This document shows, one piece after another, positions 9,219 to 17,571 of a stretch of DNA of 37,610 nt. The stretch lies in assembly GCA_021773975.1 (NCBI GenBank), contig JAJFJN010000091.1:1-37610 (forward strand), written 5' to 3'. The DNA comes from Gammaproteobacteria bacterium. GTDB lineage: Bacteria > Pseudomonadota > Gammaproteobacteria > Chromatiales > Chromatiaceae. The position numbers were made by a program, and so were the translations under genes. How positions within the stretch are numbered: the first letter of the stretch is position 1; each line of letters begins with the position of its first letter. The notes below the pieces were generated by a model. That model did not search any database. It saw only the letters and a program-made list of their open reading frames with translations, and had not been told where the DNA came from.

Positions 9219-10232
9219 ATGAATAGGTTGGATAAAAAGCATAGTAGTGCTACCCCTGAGAACTGGGACGAATTTAAGGCAGAGACACTGTTGTTTGCCA
9301 CAGAAGTCTGCATGATGGATCGAGATACAAAGGTTATCAGAGCAGGTGATAGCGGTGGTCTTGGTGCTTTAGCAGGCGCTGTTTTTGGAGTCATCATAGT
9401 CATAGTGCTGTTTGGTGTATTCCAAACTATTGATAACATTCGATCACCCAAACAAATTACCTACACTGATTTTAACCCTTGGAAATCAAACCGAATTAAA
9501 TCCATCACCGCCGTCAACATTGGCCCAGCAACACCATCAAAACCTCCAGCACCAAGCGCACCATCCAGGCCAAACCAGCCAGAAGAGGCTGCGAAAACAG
9601 AAGCAGCGGCTAAAGCAGAGATAGCAGCTAAAACGGAAGCAACTGCTAAGGCAGAAGTAGGAGGGGCTAAAGCAGAAGCAGAGGCAGCAGCTAAAGCAGA
9701 AGCTAAAGCAGAGGCTAAAGCAGAAGCAGAGGCAGCAGCGGAAGCAGAAGCAGCAGCTAAAGCAGAAGCAACAGCTAAAGCAGAAGCAGCAGCTAAAGCA
9801 GAGGCAGAGGCTAAAGCAGAGGCAGCAGCGGAAGCAGAAGCTAAAGCAGAGGCAGCAGCTAAAGCAGAAGCATTAGCCGCTGTAAATCATGAAGCAGATG
9901 TTGTTAATACGGTTACAAACTGGGCCGACGCCTGGTCAAATCAAAAGATTGATGCCTACATCAACAGCTATACTTCCGATTTTAAGCCACAGCAGTATAA
10001 AAGTCGTGAATATTGGGAACAACAACGCAGAAAGCGTCTCTCAAGGCCATCCAGCATCAACATCCAACTTAGCAATATTCAAGTCAGCCTAACTGAAGAT
10101 GGCAATGCAACTGTGACCTTTGTTCAGATTTATAAATCACCATCCTTCACAGATCAAGTGAGAAAAACACTGGTACTAAAGCAGGAATCTGGCAGTTGGA
10201 GAATCAGCAGTGAGACGGCTAAGCAGCTCTAA
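9219..10232 (+). CDS. Membrane-anchored Ala/Glu/Lys-repeat protein with Cds6-like (NTF2-type) C-terminal domain
   Basis: Unnamed protein of 337 residues in four parts. Residues 1-46 are a charged cytoplasmic-looking head. Residues 48-70 form one transmembrane helix (LGALAGAVFGVIIVIVLFGVF). After a Pro-rich stretch, residues 122-222 are an almost pure A/E/K repeat built on AKAEA, probably a long rigid helix like the TolA spacer. Residues about 223-337 resemble the NTF2-like domain found at the end of Cds6-type L,D-transpeptidases and many proteobacterial envelope proteins (NTVTNWADAWSNQKIDAYI, FKPQ, WEQQRRKRL, VTFVQIYKSPSFTDQVRKTL, GSWRISSE). No transpeptidase domain is present. It is a single-gene transcription unit ending at a terminator. 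A periplasmic role spanning the envelope is inference. Confidence 0.75.
   Translation: MNRLDKKHSSATPENWDEFKAETLLFATEVCMMDRDTKVIRAGDSGGLGALAGAVFGVIIVIVLFGVFQTIDNIRSPKQITYTDFNPWKSNRIKSITAVNIGPATPSKPPAPSAPSRPNQPEEAAKTEAAAKAEIAAKTEATAKAEVGGAKAEAEAAAKAEAKAEAKAEAEAAAEAEAAAKAEATAKAEAAAKAEAEAKAEAAAEAEAKAEAAAKAEALAAVNHEADVVNTVTNWADAWSNQKIDAYINSYTSDFKPQQYKSREYWEQQRRKRLSRPSSINIQLSNIQVSLTEDGNATVTFVQIYKSPSFTDQVRKTLVLKQESGSWRISSETAKQL
9581..9884 (+). repeat. In-frame coding repeat (AKAEA-type)
   Basis: About 300 bases are an imperfect tandem array of units such as GCAGAAGCAGCAGCTAAA, alternating GCA/GCT, GAA/GAG and AAA codons. It encodes residues 122-222 of the membrane protein and keeps one frame throughout. 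Near-identical units make it prone to length change by slippage, so copy number may differ between strains or be misassembled. Confidence 0.85.
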
Positions 10233-10258
10233 ATATATAGGTAGATTCAACACCAGCA

Positions 10259-10295
10259 AAAAAGGCCATGGAATTAAACTATCCATGGCCTTTTT
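10259..10295. terminator. Bidirectional intrinsic terminator
   Basis: An AAAAA run (10259-10263), a stem AAAGGCCATGG paired with CCATGGCCTTT around an 11-base loop, and TTTTT (10291-10295) make a symmetrical terminator. It lies between the plus-strand repeat-protein gene and the 3' end of the minus-strand rluB operon and can serve both. Confidence 0.85.
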
Positions 10296-10335
10296 GGTAT
10301 CTAGCATTACTCTCTGATACTTCTTAACTGCATAA

Positions 10336-11214
10336 TTAGCGCTTGCGTCGCCATCCCTCTTGTCCTGGCTTGGTTGCTGGTTTTTCTGAGCGTGATGGCC
10401 GCTCTGGACGTACAGGTCTGCTTTTTTTATATGCCGATTTGCCCACAACCTTGTCATCTTTCAAACCCACGGCTTGCAACAGTTTTTTTAACTCATCCGC
10501 CTCTAATGGGCGAGATTTCCCTGCAAACAGGCGATTACCCATTACGATGGGGCCAAACCTTACTCTGATAAGCCGACTAACTGTAGCGCCAGCAGCCTCC
10601 CATAAGCGGCGAACCTCACGTTTGCGTCCTTCCATAATCACCACATGGAACCAGCGATTAGCTCCGGTTCCGCCTGACTCAACGATATGTTCAAAGCGGG
10701 CTGCCCCATCCTCAAGTTCTATGCCGTCTGTCATGCTTTTAAGCATCTCTTCCGTCACATTGCCTAATACACGCACTGAATATTCACGTTCAATTAGATG
10801 TGATGGATGCATCAAACGATTAGCCAAATCACCATCCGTAGTAAATAACAGTAATCCTGAGCTATTAATATCCAAACGCCCTACCGCTATCCAACGTCCA
10901 TTTTTTAACTTTGGCAGACGTGAAAAGACCGTTGCTCTGCCTTCTGGATCAGAACGCGTTACCAACTCACCTTCTGGCTTGTTATAGACAATAACCTGGC
11001 GCTCTGGGCCACTCAGGCGCGTTGCTTTTATTGGTTTTTCATCTAACTGGATATGTTCATCTCCTGTTACACGGAGACCCAAATCAGCCACCTTGCCATT
11101 AACTTTTATGCGCCCTGCTTTTATCCAGGTTTCTATCTCTCGGCGAGAGCCAAAACCAGCATTAGCAAGCACTTTTTGTAATCGTTCACCTTGAGACGCA
11201 GAATTTTCAGACAC
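10336..11214 (-). CDS. rluB: 23S rRNA pseudouridine synthase RluB
   Basis: Pseudouridine synthase of the RsuA/RluB group, which modifies helix 80-region uridine (2605 in E. coli numbering) of 23S rRNA. Residues 10-56 form an S4 RNA-binding domain (RLQKVLANAGFGSRREIETW). The catalytic motif is GRLDINSSGLLLFTTDGDLA with D115. A conserved EGRKREVRRLWEAAG segment follows, and the tail is basic and Arg/Lys/Pro-rich as usual for RluB. The length of 292 residues fits. Start is the GTG at 11214. It follows scpB by 27 bases, the common scpA-scpB-rluB arrangement, and is the last gene before the terminator at 10259-10295. Confidence 0.93.
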   Translation of the reverse strand: MSENSASQGERLQKVLANAGFGSRREIETWIKAGRIKVNGKVADLGLRVTGDEHIQLDEKPIKATRLSGPERQVIVYNKPEGELVTRSDPEGRATVFSRLPKLKNGRWIAVGRLDINSSGLLLFTTDGDLANRLMHPSHLIEREYSVRVLGNVTEEMLKSMTDGIELEDGAARFEHIVESGGTGANRWFHVVIMEGRKREVRRLWEAAGATVSRLIRVRFGPIVMGNRLFAGKSRPLEADELKKLLQAVGLKDDKVVGKSAYKKSRPVRPERPSRSEKPATKPGQEGWRRKR

Positions 11215-11241
11215 TATATTAAAAACCTTATGAGTAAAAAA

Positions 11242-11931
11242 TTATTGGGTTTCAGTTTCTGTTGAGTCAGCAGTAATTTCATCCAATTCCTTACCTTCAA
11301 AATCAGAGGAAAGCGCTGCCTCACTCTCTACAGAAACAGATTCATTATTTAGATTAGCCGTGATATCTGGTAGCTCAAGATCCAATTCCCGATTGATGGA
11401 GTCGAGATCTCTAATCTCAGCAAGTGTTGGCAATTCAGATAGCGACTTCAGATTGAAGTAGTCTAGAAACTCTTTGGTGGTTGCATATAGCGAAGGCTTT
11501 CCTGGCACATCACGATGCCCTACCACACGCACCCACTCACGCTCCTGAAGTGTTTTTATAATATTGGTGCTAACACTAACCCCCCGAACCTCTTCTATCT
11601 CACCACGGGTGATTGGCTGGCGATAAGCAATCAGCGCCAAGGTTTCCATTAGGGCACGTGAATAACGTGGAGGACGCTCTGCCCAAAGACGCGATATCCA
11701 AGGCGCAAACGCTGATCTAACCTGGGTACGAAAGCCAGATCCCACCTCAATCAGTTCAATTCCACGATCTTGGTAGTCATCAGCAAGCTCTTTCAGGGCT
11801 GCTCTAACCGCTTGGCGATCAGGTAGATCTGTTACATCGAAGAGTGCCAATAGATCATCCAGACTTAACGGCTTACCTGCTGCCAGCAAAGCCGCCTCAA
11901 CTATCGATTTCAATCGCTGTTCTGATGACAT
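11242..11931 (-). CDS. scpB: Segregation and condensation protein B
   Basis: ScpB is the paired winged-helix kleisin partner of the SMC-ScpAB condensin that organises and separates chromosomes. The N-terminal helix (LKSIVEAALLAAGKPLSLDDLLALF), the GFRTQVRSAFAPWISRLW segment, and the diagnostic SRALMETLALIAYRQPITRGEIEEVRGVSVSTNIIKTL block followed by ERVVGHRDVPGKPSLYATT-like sequence identify it. The C-terminal tail after about residue 180 is acidic and Ser/Glu-rich, probably disordered. At 229 residues it is of normal size. It starts nine bases after the scpA stop, so the two are surely co-transcribed. No smc gene is in the window. Confidence 0.94.
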   Translation of the reverse strand: MSSEQRLKSIVEAALLAAGKPLSLDDLLALFDVTDLPDRQAVRAALKELADDYQDRGIELIEVGSGFRTQVRSAFAPWISRLWAERPPRYSRALMETLALIAYRQPITRGEIEEVRGVSVSTNIIKTLQEREWVRVVGHRDVPGKPSLYATTKEFLDYFNLKSLSELPTLAEIRDLDSINRELDLELPDITANLNNESVSVESEAALSSDFEGKELDEITADSTETETQ

Positions 11932-11940
11932 CAGTTAATC

Positions 11941-12774
11941 TCAGGTAGAAGATGAAGCGGCTTTAACATGTATCAAACCATAGGGCTCAGCTTGAACCAA
12001 TTCAAGTAACGAGCCTTTTATCAACTCCAATATCGCCAAAAAGGTAACGATCACACCGGCCCGCCCTTCTGTACAATCAAACAATTGAGTGAACGCTATA
12101 AAGGTATCGCTATTGATTTTTTCCAGCACAATAGACATCCTTTCCCGGACAGATAACAGCTCCAATTTAATGTTAAAATTACTAAACATATCAGCGCGTT
12201 GAAGAACATCTTTAAAGGAAAGTAACAACTCATGCATTGATATATCTGGCTGCCGTTTTTCAATAATACGATCAGGTGCTTCAATCTCAGATTGGAAGGT
12301 ATCTCGCCCTTGTTGTGGCAATGCTGTAATATCTTCAGCCGCCTGCTTATAACGCTCATACTCCTGTAAACGTCTGATCAGCTCAGCACGGGGATCATGT
12401 TCATCCCCCTCCTCATCCACCACGCGGGGTAAAAGCATGCGAGATTTTATCTCAGCCAGCATGGCAGCCATAAGCAAGTATTCACCTGCCAACTCAAGGC
12501 GCAGCTCTTTCATCAGCTCTACATATTCCATATATTGCGCGGTGATTTGAGCAACGGGAATATTGAGAATATCGAGATTTTGACGCTTGATCAGATACAG
12601 CAGCAAATCCAACGGCCCTTCAAAAGCATCAAGAAAAACCTCCAGTGCATCCGGTGGAATATAGAGATCCTTGGGCATGGTGGAGATAACCTCACCCTGC
12701 ACTATGGCAAATGGCATCTCCTCCTGCTGTGGATGGAGTCCCGCACCAATCCCCTTGATTTCTGTCTGCTCCAT
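11941..12774 (-). CDS. scpA: Segregation and condensation protein A
   Basis: Kleisin subunit of SMC-ScpAB. The hallmark FEGPLDLLLYLIKRQNLDI follows an N-terminal extension of about 50 residues, then EYLLMAAMLAEIKSRMLLP and a C-terminal winged helix (FLAILELIKGSLLELVQAEPYG) typical of proteobacterial ScpA. At 277 residues it is full length. It begins ten bases after the trpS stop and lies nine bases before scpB, inside the rnm-yciO-M50-trpS-scpAB-rluB series. Confidence 0.94.
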   Translation of the reverse strand: MEQTEIKGIGAGLHPQQEEMPFAIVQGEVISTMPKDLYIPPDALEVFLDAFEGPLDLLLYLIKRQNLDILNIPVAQITAQYMEYVELMKELRLELAGEYLLMAAMLAEIKSRMLLPRVVDEEGDEHDPRAELIRRLQEYERYKQAAEDITALPQQGRDTFQSEIEAPDRIIEKRQPDISMHELLLSFKDVLQRADMFSNFNIKLELLSVRERMSIVLEKINSDTFIAFTQLFDCTEGRAGVIVTFLAILELIKGSLLELVQAEPYGLIHVKAASSST

Positions 12775-12784
12775 ATCTTGCTCT

Positions 12785-14002
12785 TTAGCGGTAGTTCAAC
12801 GACATGACATGCCGCACTTCTTCCAGTGTCTCTTTTGCCAGATCACGAGCTGTTTCGCTACCTTCTGCAACAATATTTCGAACCAGATCAGGCTGCTCGA
12901 TATACTCCTGCGCACGTTCCTGAATAGGCCTTAGCTCATGCAGAACAGCATCAATAATCGGTTGCTTGCATTCAACACAGCCAATACCTGCTGAGCGACA
13001 CCCCTCTTGCACCCAGTTTTTGACATTGTCGTCAGAATAGACCTCATGCCACTGCCAGACTGGGCATTTTGCTGGGTCACCCGGGTCATTTCGACGAACT
13101 CGGTTGGTGTCTGTGGGCATGGTTCGCAATGTTTTTTCAACATCTTCGGGCGTATCCCGCAGTGCGATAGTATTGCCGTAGGATTTGGACATCTTTTGCC
13201 CATCCAATCCTGGCATTTTAGATGCCTTGGTCAGCAGGGGTTGAGGCTCGGGCAGTATAATTCGACCACCACCTTCCAAATAACCAAACAAGCGCTCTCG
13301 ATCACTCATATTGATGTTCTGCTGACTCTCCAACAGAGCACGTGCAGCAGCCAATGCCTCATGATCACCCTGCTCTTGATATGCTTTACGATATTGTCCG
13401 TACAGCTTAGCCGTCTTTTTACCCATCTTCTTTATGGCTTGGGTTGCCTTCTCTTCAAATCCTGCTTCCCGTCCGTAGAGATGATTAAATCGGCGTGCCA
13501 CCTCTCGAGTCAGCTCAACATGAGCCACCTGATCTTCACCCACAGGAACCTGTCCAGCTTTATATATTAGGATGTCGGCACTTTGCAGCAGGGGATATCC
13601 TAAAAAGCCATAGGTGGCGAGATCCCGTTCTTTCAGCTTTTCCTGCTGATCTTTATAGCTTGGCACACGTTCCAGCCACCCCAGTGGGGTAATCATGGAA
13701 AGCAGTAGGTGCAACTCCGCATGTTCGGGTACACGCGACTGAATAAACAGTTTGGCTTCACCAGGGTTGACACCTGCAGCAAGCCAATCAATTACCATAT
13801 CCCACACACTACCCGGAATAATGCTGGGATCATCATAGTGCGTGGTGAGGGCATGCCAATCGGCTACAAAGAATAAGCATTCATATTCATGTTGAAGCTC
13901 AACCCAGTTTTCCAGTACCCCATGGTAGTGCCCCAAATGGAGTTTGCCAGTAGGTCGCATACCAGAAAGTACACGGGAGTGTTGCGCAGGAACAGAAGTC
14001 AA
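12785..14002 (-). CDS. trpS: Tryptophanyl-tRNA synthetase
   Basis: Class I aminoacyl-tRNA synthetase that charges tRNA-Trp. The HIGH-type motif is PTGKLHLGHYHG (H22-H25) and the KMSKS loop is at 270-274 (GQKMSKSYGN). GEDQVAHVELTREVARRFN is the family signature between them. The protein is about 405 residues, longer than the roughly 335 of E. coli TrpS, because of an insertion at about 180-255 (lysine-rich KKMGKKTAKLYGQYRKA and GYLEGGGRI); this longer form occurs in several proteobacteria. Start is a TTG at 14002, supported by a GAGGAA ribosome site seven bases upstream. Ten bases separate it from scpA. Confidence 0.94.
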   Translation of the reverse strand: MTSVPAQHSRVLSGMRPTGKLHLGHYHGVLENWVELQHEYECLFFVADWHALTTHYDDPSIIPGSVWDMVIDWLAAGVNPGEAKLFIQSRVPEHAELHLLLSMITPLGWLERVPSYKDQQEKLKERDLATYGFLGYPLLQSADILIYKAGQVPVGEDQVAHVELTREVARRFNHLYGREAGFEEKATQAIKKMGKKTAKLYGQYRKAYQEQGDHEALAAARALLESQQNINMSDRERLFGYLEGGGRIILPEPQPLLTKASKMPGLDGQKMSKSYGNTIALRDTPEDVEKTLRTMPTDTNRVRRNDPGDPAKCPVWQWHEVYSDDNVKNWVQEGCRSAGIGCVECKQPIIDAVLHELRPIQERAQEYIEQPDLVRNIVAEGSETARDLAKETLEEVRHVMSLNYR

Positions 14003-14197
14003 TGGTGTTTCCTCTAAATTTTAATCAAATAATGATGAGATGCTTATAAAAACTCTTGGGGGCGTTTTTGGCACCAAAAGTAGGCGCTTTAGGCGCGGCC
14101 AAAATAGGCGAAAAAACGGGGGTTACACGCAGTAAATGGGTATTTTGAACCATTTTTACCGCCGCCAGGGACTGCCTCAGGAGTTTTGCAAGCACCT
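14003..14197. other. Unusual GC-rich intergenic segment, possible dispersed repeat
   Basis: This 195-base gap interrupts an otherwise tight minus-strand operon between the site-2 protease and trpS. It contains short inverted sequences (TTTTGG-CA-CCAAAA at 14066-14079), clusters of GGCGC, and a G-rich ACGGGGGTTACACGC stretch, unlike the AT-rich gaps elsewhere. A minus-strand open frame runs through it but starts inside the protease gene in another frame and resembles no protein family I know. A dispersed genomic repeat is possible; nothing in the window confirms it. Confidence 0.35.
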
Positions 14198-14854
14198 CTA
14201 TTGTAAGCCAACTAACGATACGATGATGTACTGAAATGTAGAGAGCACCGGACCAATAATAGAGCCAAGCAAGCCACTCGCCAGCAAACCAACAATAATA
14301 AACAGCCCCCAAGGCTCAAGACGAGCATAGGGTAGCGCTAATTTTGCTGGTAACAATGAAGCGACCACACGTCCTCCATCAAGCGGCAAAATCGGTAACA
14401 GGTTTAATACCATCAATACGGTATTAATCATAATACCTGCTGTACCCATGTAGATTAGTGGATATCCAACCCAAGGCAGAACCTCTAACAGATGGACACC
14501 AATCTGCATACCCACAGCCCACAGCAGAGCCATAATTAAATTAGACCCAGGACCCGCTATGGCCACCAGCGCCATATCCCTACGGGGGTTTCTCAAATTA
14601 CGCCAATCTACCGGAACAGGTTTAGCCCAACCAAACATGAACCCTGTGAGCAGGTACATTCCAAGTGGCAATATCACTGTCCCTAATGGGTCGATATGTT
14701 TGATGGGGTTAAGTGTGACACGCCCCTGCTGTTTAGCTGTTGAATCACCTAATTTGTTCGCAACCCAGCCATGAGCCGCCTCATGCACTGTAATAGCAAA
14801 CAATACCGGCAGCACCAAAACCACCACCTGTTGAATCGTACTTAATTCATTCAT
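14198..14854 (-). CDS. Site-2 protease family (M50) membrane metalloprotease
   Basis: Intramembrane zinc metalloprotease of the short S2P type, with about five or six membrane segments. The zinc motif is HEAAH near residue 24 (TVHEAAHGWVANKLGD), and the second zinc-ligand region is NLLPILPLDGGRV with the conserved Asp. In between are GWAKPVPVDWRNLRNPRRDM and AGPGSNLIMAL, both typical of the family. It has no PDZ domain, so it is not RseP. The substrate is unknown; family members process membrane-bound regulators. Length about 218 residues. I start it at the ATG at 14854, one codon after an in-frame GTG. Thirty bases separate it from yciO upstream. Confidence 0.88.
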   Translation of the reverse strand: MNELSTIQQVVVLVLPVLFAITVHEAAHGWVANKLGDSTAKQQGRVTLNPIKHIDPLGTVILPLGMYLLTGFMFGWAKPVPVDWRNLRNPRRDMALVAIAGPGSNLIMALLWAVGMQIGVHLLEVLPWVGYPLIYMGTAGIMINTVLMVLNLLPILPLDGGRVVASLLPAKLALPYARLEPWGLFIIVGLLASGLLGSIIGPVLSTFQYIIVSLVGLQ

Positions 14855-14884
14855 CACGTTGAGAAGCCTATTGGTAAAGCTGTT

Positions 14885-15508
14885 TCAATCTTCAAATAGA
14901 GAGACATCGCCCTTACCTTTTCGCAAAATTATTGCTGAATCATCCGTCATCTCGACCACTGTTGTCGGCTCAAAGCCACAGTAGCCACCATCAATCACTA
15001 AATCCACATCATGCCCAAGGGTATCACGCATATCATAAGGGTCGGTAAGTGGTAGCTCATCACCGGGCAGAATCAAGGTAGAGCTCATAAGTGGCTCACC
15101 CAGTTCTTCCAATAGGGCCTGGGCAATATGATTATCTGGAATACGCAGACCGATCGTCTTGCGCTTAGCATGTTGAAGACGCTTTGGCACCTGCTTGGAT
15201 GCCTGATGTATGAAGGTATAAGGACCAGGGGTCAGGGTCTTTAGTAATCGGTATTGCTGGTTATCTATCTTGGCATAGCTGGAGATCTCCGTCAGATCAC
15301 GACAGACCAGAGTAAAATTATGCTTATCATCAAGCTGCCGGATACGCCGGATACGCTCTACTGCCCGCTTGTCACCGATATGGCAGCCCAGCGCATAACT
15401 GGAGTCAGTGGGATAAATAACCAAGCCACCCTGTTGAATAATATCAACAGCGCTTCGAATCAGACGTAACTGAGGGTTATCTGGATGAATCTGAAAAAAT
15501 TGAGCCAC
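14885..15508 (-). CDS. yciO: YciO/Sua5/YrdC-family protein
   Basis: A YrdC-fold protein of the YciO branch, related to threonylcarbamoyl-AMP synthase (TsaC/Sua5), which makes the precursor for t6A37 in tRNA. Key segments are GGLVIYPTDSSYALGCHIGD, the RRIRQLDDKHNFTLVCRDL motif in place of the TsaC KxR block, LTPGPYTFIHQASKQVPKRL, and TIGLRIPDN. At 207 residues it matches YciO. YciO proteins keep the fold, but whether they perform the same reaction in cells is uncertain. Start is GTG at 15508 with no clear ribosome site. It lies 42 bases after rnm, the same pairing as yciV-yciO in enterobacteria. Confidence 0.9.
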   Translation of the reverse strand: MAQFFQIHPDNPQLRLIRSAVDIIQQGGLVIYPTDSSYALGCHIGDKRAVERIRRIRQLDDKHNFTLVCRDLTEISSYAKIDNQQYRLLKTLTPGPYTFIHQASKQVPKRLQHAKRKTIGLRIPDNHIAQALLEELGEPLMSSTLILPGDELPLTDPYDMRDTLGHDVDLVIDGGYCGFEPTTVVEMTDDSAIILRKGKGDVSLFED

Positions 15509-15550
15509 GTGAAGGGACCGTTTAGAAAATTATAACGTGTTGATTAGCTA

Positions 15551-16432
15551 TCAGGCACTGATAGCATTGATTGTTGAAGGCGCTACCCAGTCATGCCAAA
15601 TAGGGGTGCAACCTTCTGGTAACGCTTGAAATCTACCCAGCTTACGCCAGGGATTTTCTGGACCATGATAATCAGAACCAGTTGATGCCAATAGATTAAG
15701 GTCTTTCGCATGCTTAGCCATAGTAAAGTTTTCATCCCTGTTATGACTACCGGAGATAACCTCTAGACCTTCCCCGCCCGCATAACTAAACTCTGTCAGT
15801 AACCGACGTAACTTAGTGCGGGTAAAAGGGTAACGAGCAGGATGCGCAACAACGGCTTGTCCACCTGCAGCCTTAATCCATGCGATGGCATCTTCCAACT
15901 CTGCCCACTGCCCAGGTACATAACCTGGTTTGCCACAGGTTAGAAAATTTTGGAAAACCTTTTTTTCATTCTCGGCATATCCATATTTCACAAGAAAACG
16001 GGCAAAATGACAGCGGCCAATCAAGATGCCATTTGAAAAAGCCTTTGCACCTTCAAATGCATCTGCAATGCCTGCTTTCTCCAGCCTGCGCCCCATCTCT
16101 TCTGCTCGCCAATTGCGGAACGCTCGTAATATCGTCAGTCCGTCTTGTAAAACCTGACAATCAGGATCAACGCCCAGACCTACGATATGCACCACATGCT
16201 TATTCCAGCTAACTGAGACCTCCACCCCACCAACGAACCCAATACCGACCTCACGCGCTGCGGCTGCTGCTTCAACCAGTCCTTCCGTCGTATCGTGGTC
16301 TGTTAGCGCAACTGTATCTAACGCCTGCTCGGCAGCATGCCTAACCAACTCTGTTGGCGTTGTTGTGCCATCAGATGATGTTGAGTGAGTATGCAGATCA
16401 TAAATTGTAGACATATTGCTATTGTAACCCAT
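15551..16432 (-). CDS. rnm: PHP-domain phosphoesterase, RNase AM (YciV) type
   Basis: PHP-fold metal-dependent phosphoesterase matching E. coli YciV/RNase AM, a 5'-3' exonuclease acting on short RNA and the 5' ends of rRNAs; the family also includes 3',5'-nucleoside bisphosphate phosphatases. Metal-binding motifs are YDLHTHSTSSDG near the N-terminus, VALTDHDTTEG, the GGVEVS segment, AVVAHPARYPFTRTKL, EVISGSHNRDE and ASTGSDYHGPENPWRKLG. The length of 293 residues equals the E. coli protein. ATG at 16432 is used; an in-frame ATG at 16414 is an alternative and neither has a clear ribosome site. First gene of the minus-strand block, divergent from the Bat operon across 159 bases. Confidence 0.9.
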   Translation of the reverse strand: MGYNSNMSTIYDLHTHSTSSDGTTTPTELVRHAAEQALDTVALTDHDTTEGLVEAAAAAREVGIGFVGGVEVSVSWNKHVVHIVGLGVDPDCQVLQDGLTILRAFRNWRAEEMGRRLEKAGIADAFEGAKAFSNGILIGRCHFARFLVKYGYAENEKKVFQNFLTCGKPGYVPGQWAELEDAIAWIKAAGGQAVVAHPARYPFTRTKLRRLLTEFSYAGGEGLEVISGSHNRDENFTMAKHAKDLNLLASTGSDYHGPENPWRKLGRFQALPEGCTPIWHDWVAPSTINAISA

Positions 16433-16591
16433 GCAACAGGCAGATTCTTTTTTTCATCAGATACAGATAGAATCCCACCCTGTTAAAATCCTGGGAACTG
16501 AAACCTAATAAACAGGTCTCACAAAACAAAATTCAGCTACTGTAGAAAGTGGCTACCAAAAAACGCTACATTTTTCTAAAAGACAAAAACA

Positions 16592-17557
16592 ATGTCACTC
16601 CAAGATAAGATTAGACAACTACAAACCTATGTAAGCCAACAAATCATTGGTCAAGAGACCTTGATTAATCGACTGCTTATTGCTCTGCTGGCTGATGGCC
16701 ACCTTTTAGTGGAGGGCGCTCCCGGCCTGGCAAAGACGCGCGCCATCAAGGTACTGGGGGAAGGTATCGATGGTAATTTCCACCGCGTTCAATTTACCCC
16801 TGATCTACTACCTGCCGACCTCACCGGAACTGAAATTTTCCGCCCACAGGAAGGTACCTTTAAATTCCAGCAGGGACCACTTTTTCACAACCTAATCCTG
16901 GCTGATGAGATCAACCGCGCCCCAGCCAAGGTGCAATCTGCCCTGTTAGAGGCCATGGCTGAGCGACAGATTACCGTTGGCTCTGTGACCTACCCTCTAC
17001 CAAAGCTCTTTCTGGTAATGGCTACACAGAACCCAATCGAACAGGAGGGCACCTATCCGCTACCTGAAGCACAATTGGATCGCTTTCTGCTACATGTAAA
17101 GATTGACTACCCCGATTACAGTACTGAAAAGGCTATTCTGAAATTAGCGCGCACTGAAGCCCGGCAAGGCGCTAATACGCCCCCTCCTCCAGCCCGTCTC
17201 TCACAAGAGGTTCTATTTGAGGCCAGAGATAAAGTGCTGGATATCCATCTGGCTGAAAACCTGGAGGAGTATCTAGTCCAACTGGTACTCGCCACCCGCA
17301 ACCCTGGGGCCTATGGTGATGACCTTGCCCGTTGGGTTGAATACGGTGCCAGCCCACGCGCCAGCATTGCATTGGATCGCTGCGCACGAGCACATGCCTG
17401 GCTGGCAGGTCGTGATTTTGTTTCACCTGAAGATATCCAAGCTCTGGCTCATGACGTGCTACGCCACCGTGTTCTCTTAAGCTATGAGGCTGAAGCTGAA
17501 GGGGTTACGCCTGATCATCTAATAGAGACACTCATCACCCGCATTGCTGTCCCATAA
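16592..17557 (+). CDS. MoxR-family AAA+ ATPase
   Basis: MoxR-type AAA+ chaperone, 321 residues. Walker A is GAPGLAKT (42-49), Walker B is LILADEINRAP (about 101-111), sensor 1 is in ATQNPIEQEGTYPLPEAQLDRF (144-165), and the helix-bundle lid carries WVEYGASPRASIALDRCARAHA. MoxR proteins work with VWA-domain partners to mature or activate target proteins. It heads a plus-strand operon with DUF58, DUF4381, BatA, BatB-BatC and BatD, the classical Bat layout, so its partners are probably the MIDAS proteins encoded downstream. Fourteen bases separate it from the DUF58 gene. Confidence 0.94.
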   Translation: MSLQDKIRQLQTYVSQQIIGQETLINRLLIALLADGHLLVEGAPGLAKTRAIKVLGEGIDGNFHRVQFTPDLLPADLTGTEIFRPQEGTFKFQQGPLFHNLILADEINRAPAKVQSALLEAMAERQITVGSVTYPLPKLFLVMATQNPIEQEGTYPLPEAQLDRFLLHVKIDYPDYSTEKAILKLARTEARQGANTPPPPARLSQEVLFEARDKVLDIHLAENLEEYLVQLVLATRNPGAYGDDLARWVEYGASPRASIALDRCARAHAWLAGRDFVSPEDIQALAHDVLRHRVLLSYEAEAEGVTPDHLIETLITRIAVP

Positions 17558-17571
17558 GTTTTTCTACTGAC

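Noticed and set aside
9581-9884. CRISPR-like tandem repeat
   Set aside because: The units are contiguous, in frame, without spacers, and encode a continuous Ala/Glu/Lys helix.
10343-10987. 214-codon plus-strand open frame
   Set aside because: It is antisense to rluB and encodes low-information Ser/Arg/Pro-rich sequence without a family match.
14025-14312. 95-codon minus-strand open frame across the trpS-protease gap
   Set aside because: It starts within the site-2 protease gene in another frame, has no ribosome site, and its product matches no family; the DNA itself is listed as a possible repeat.
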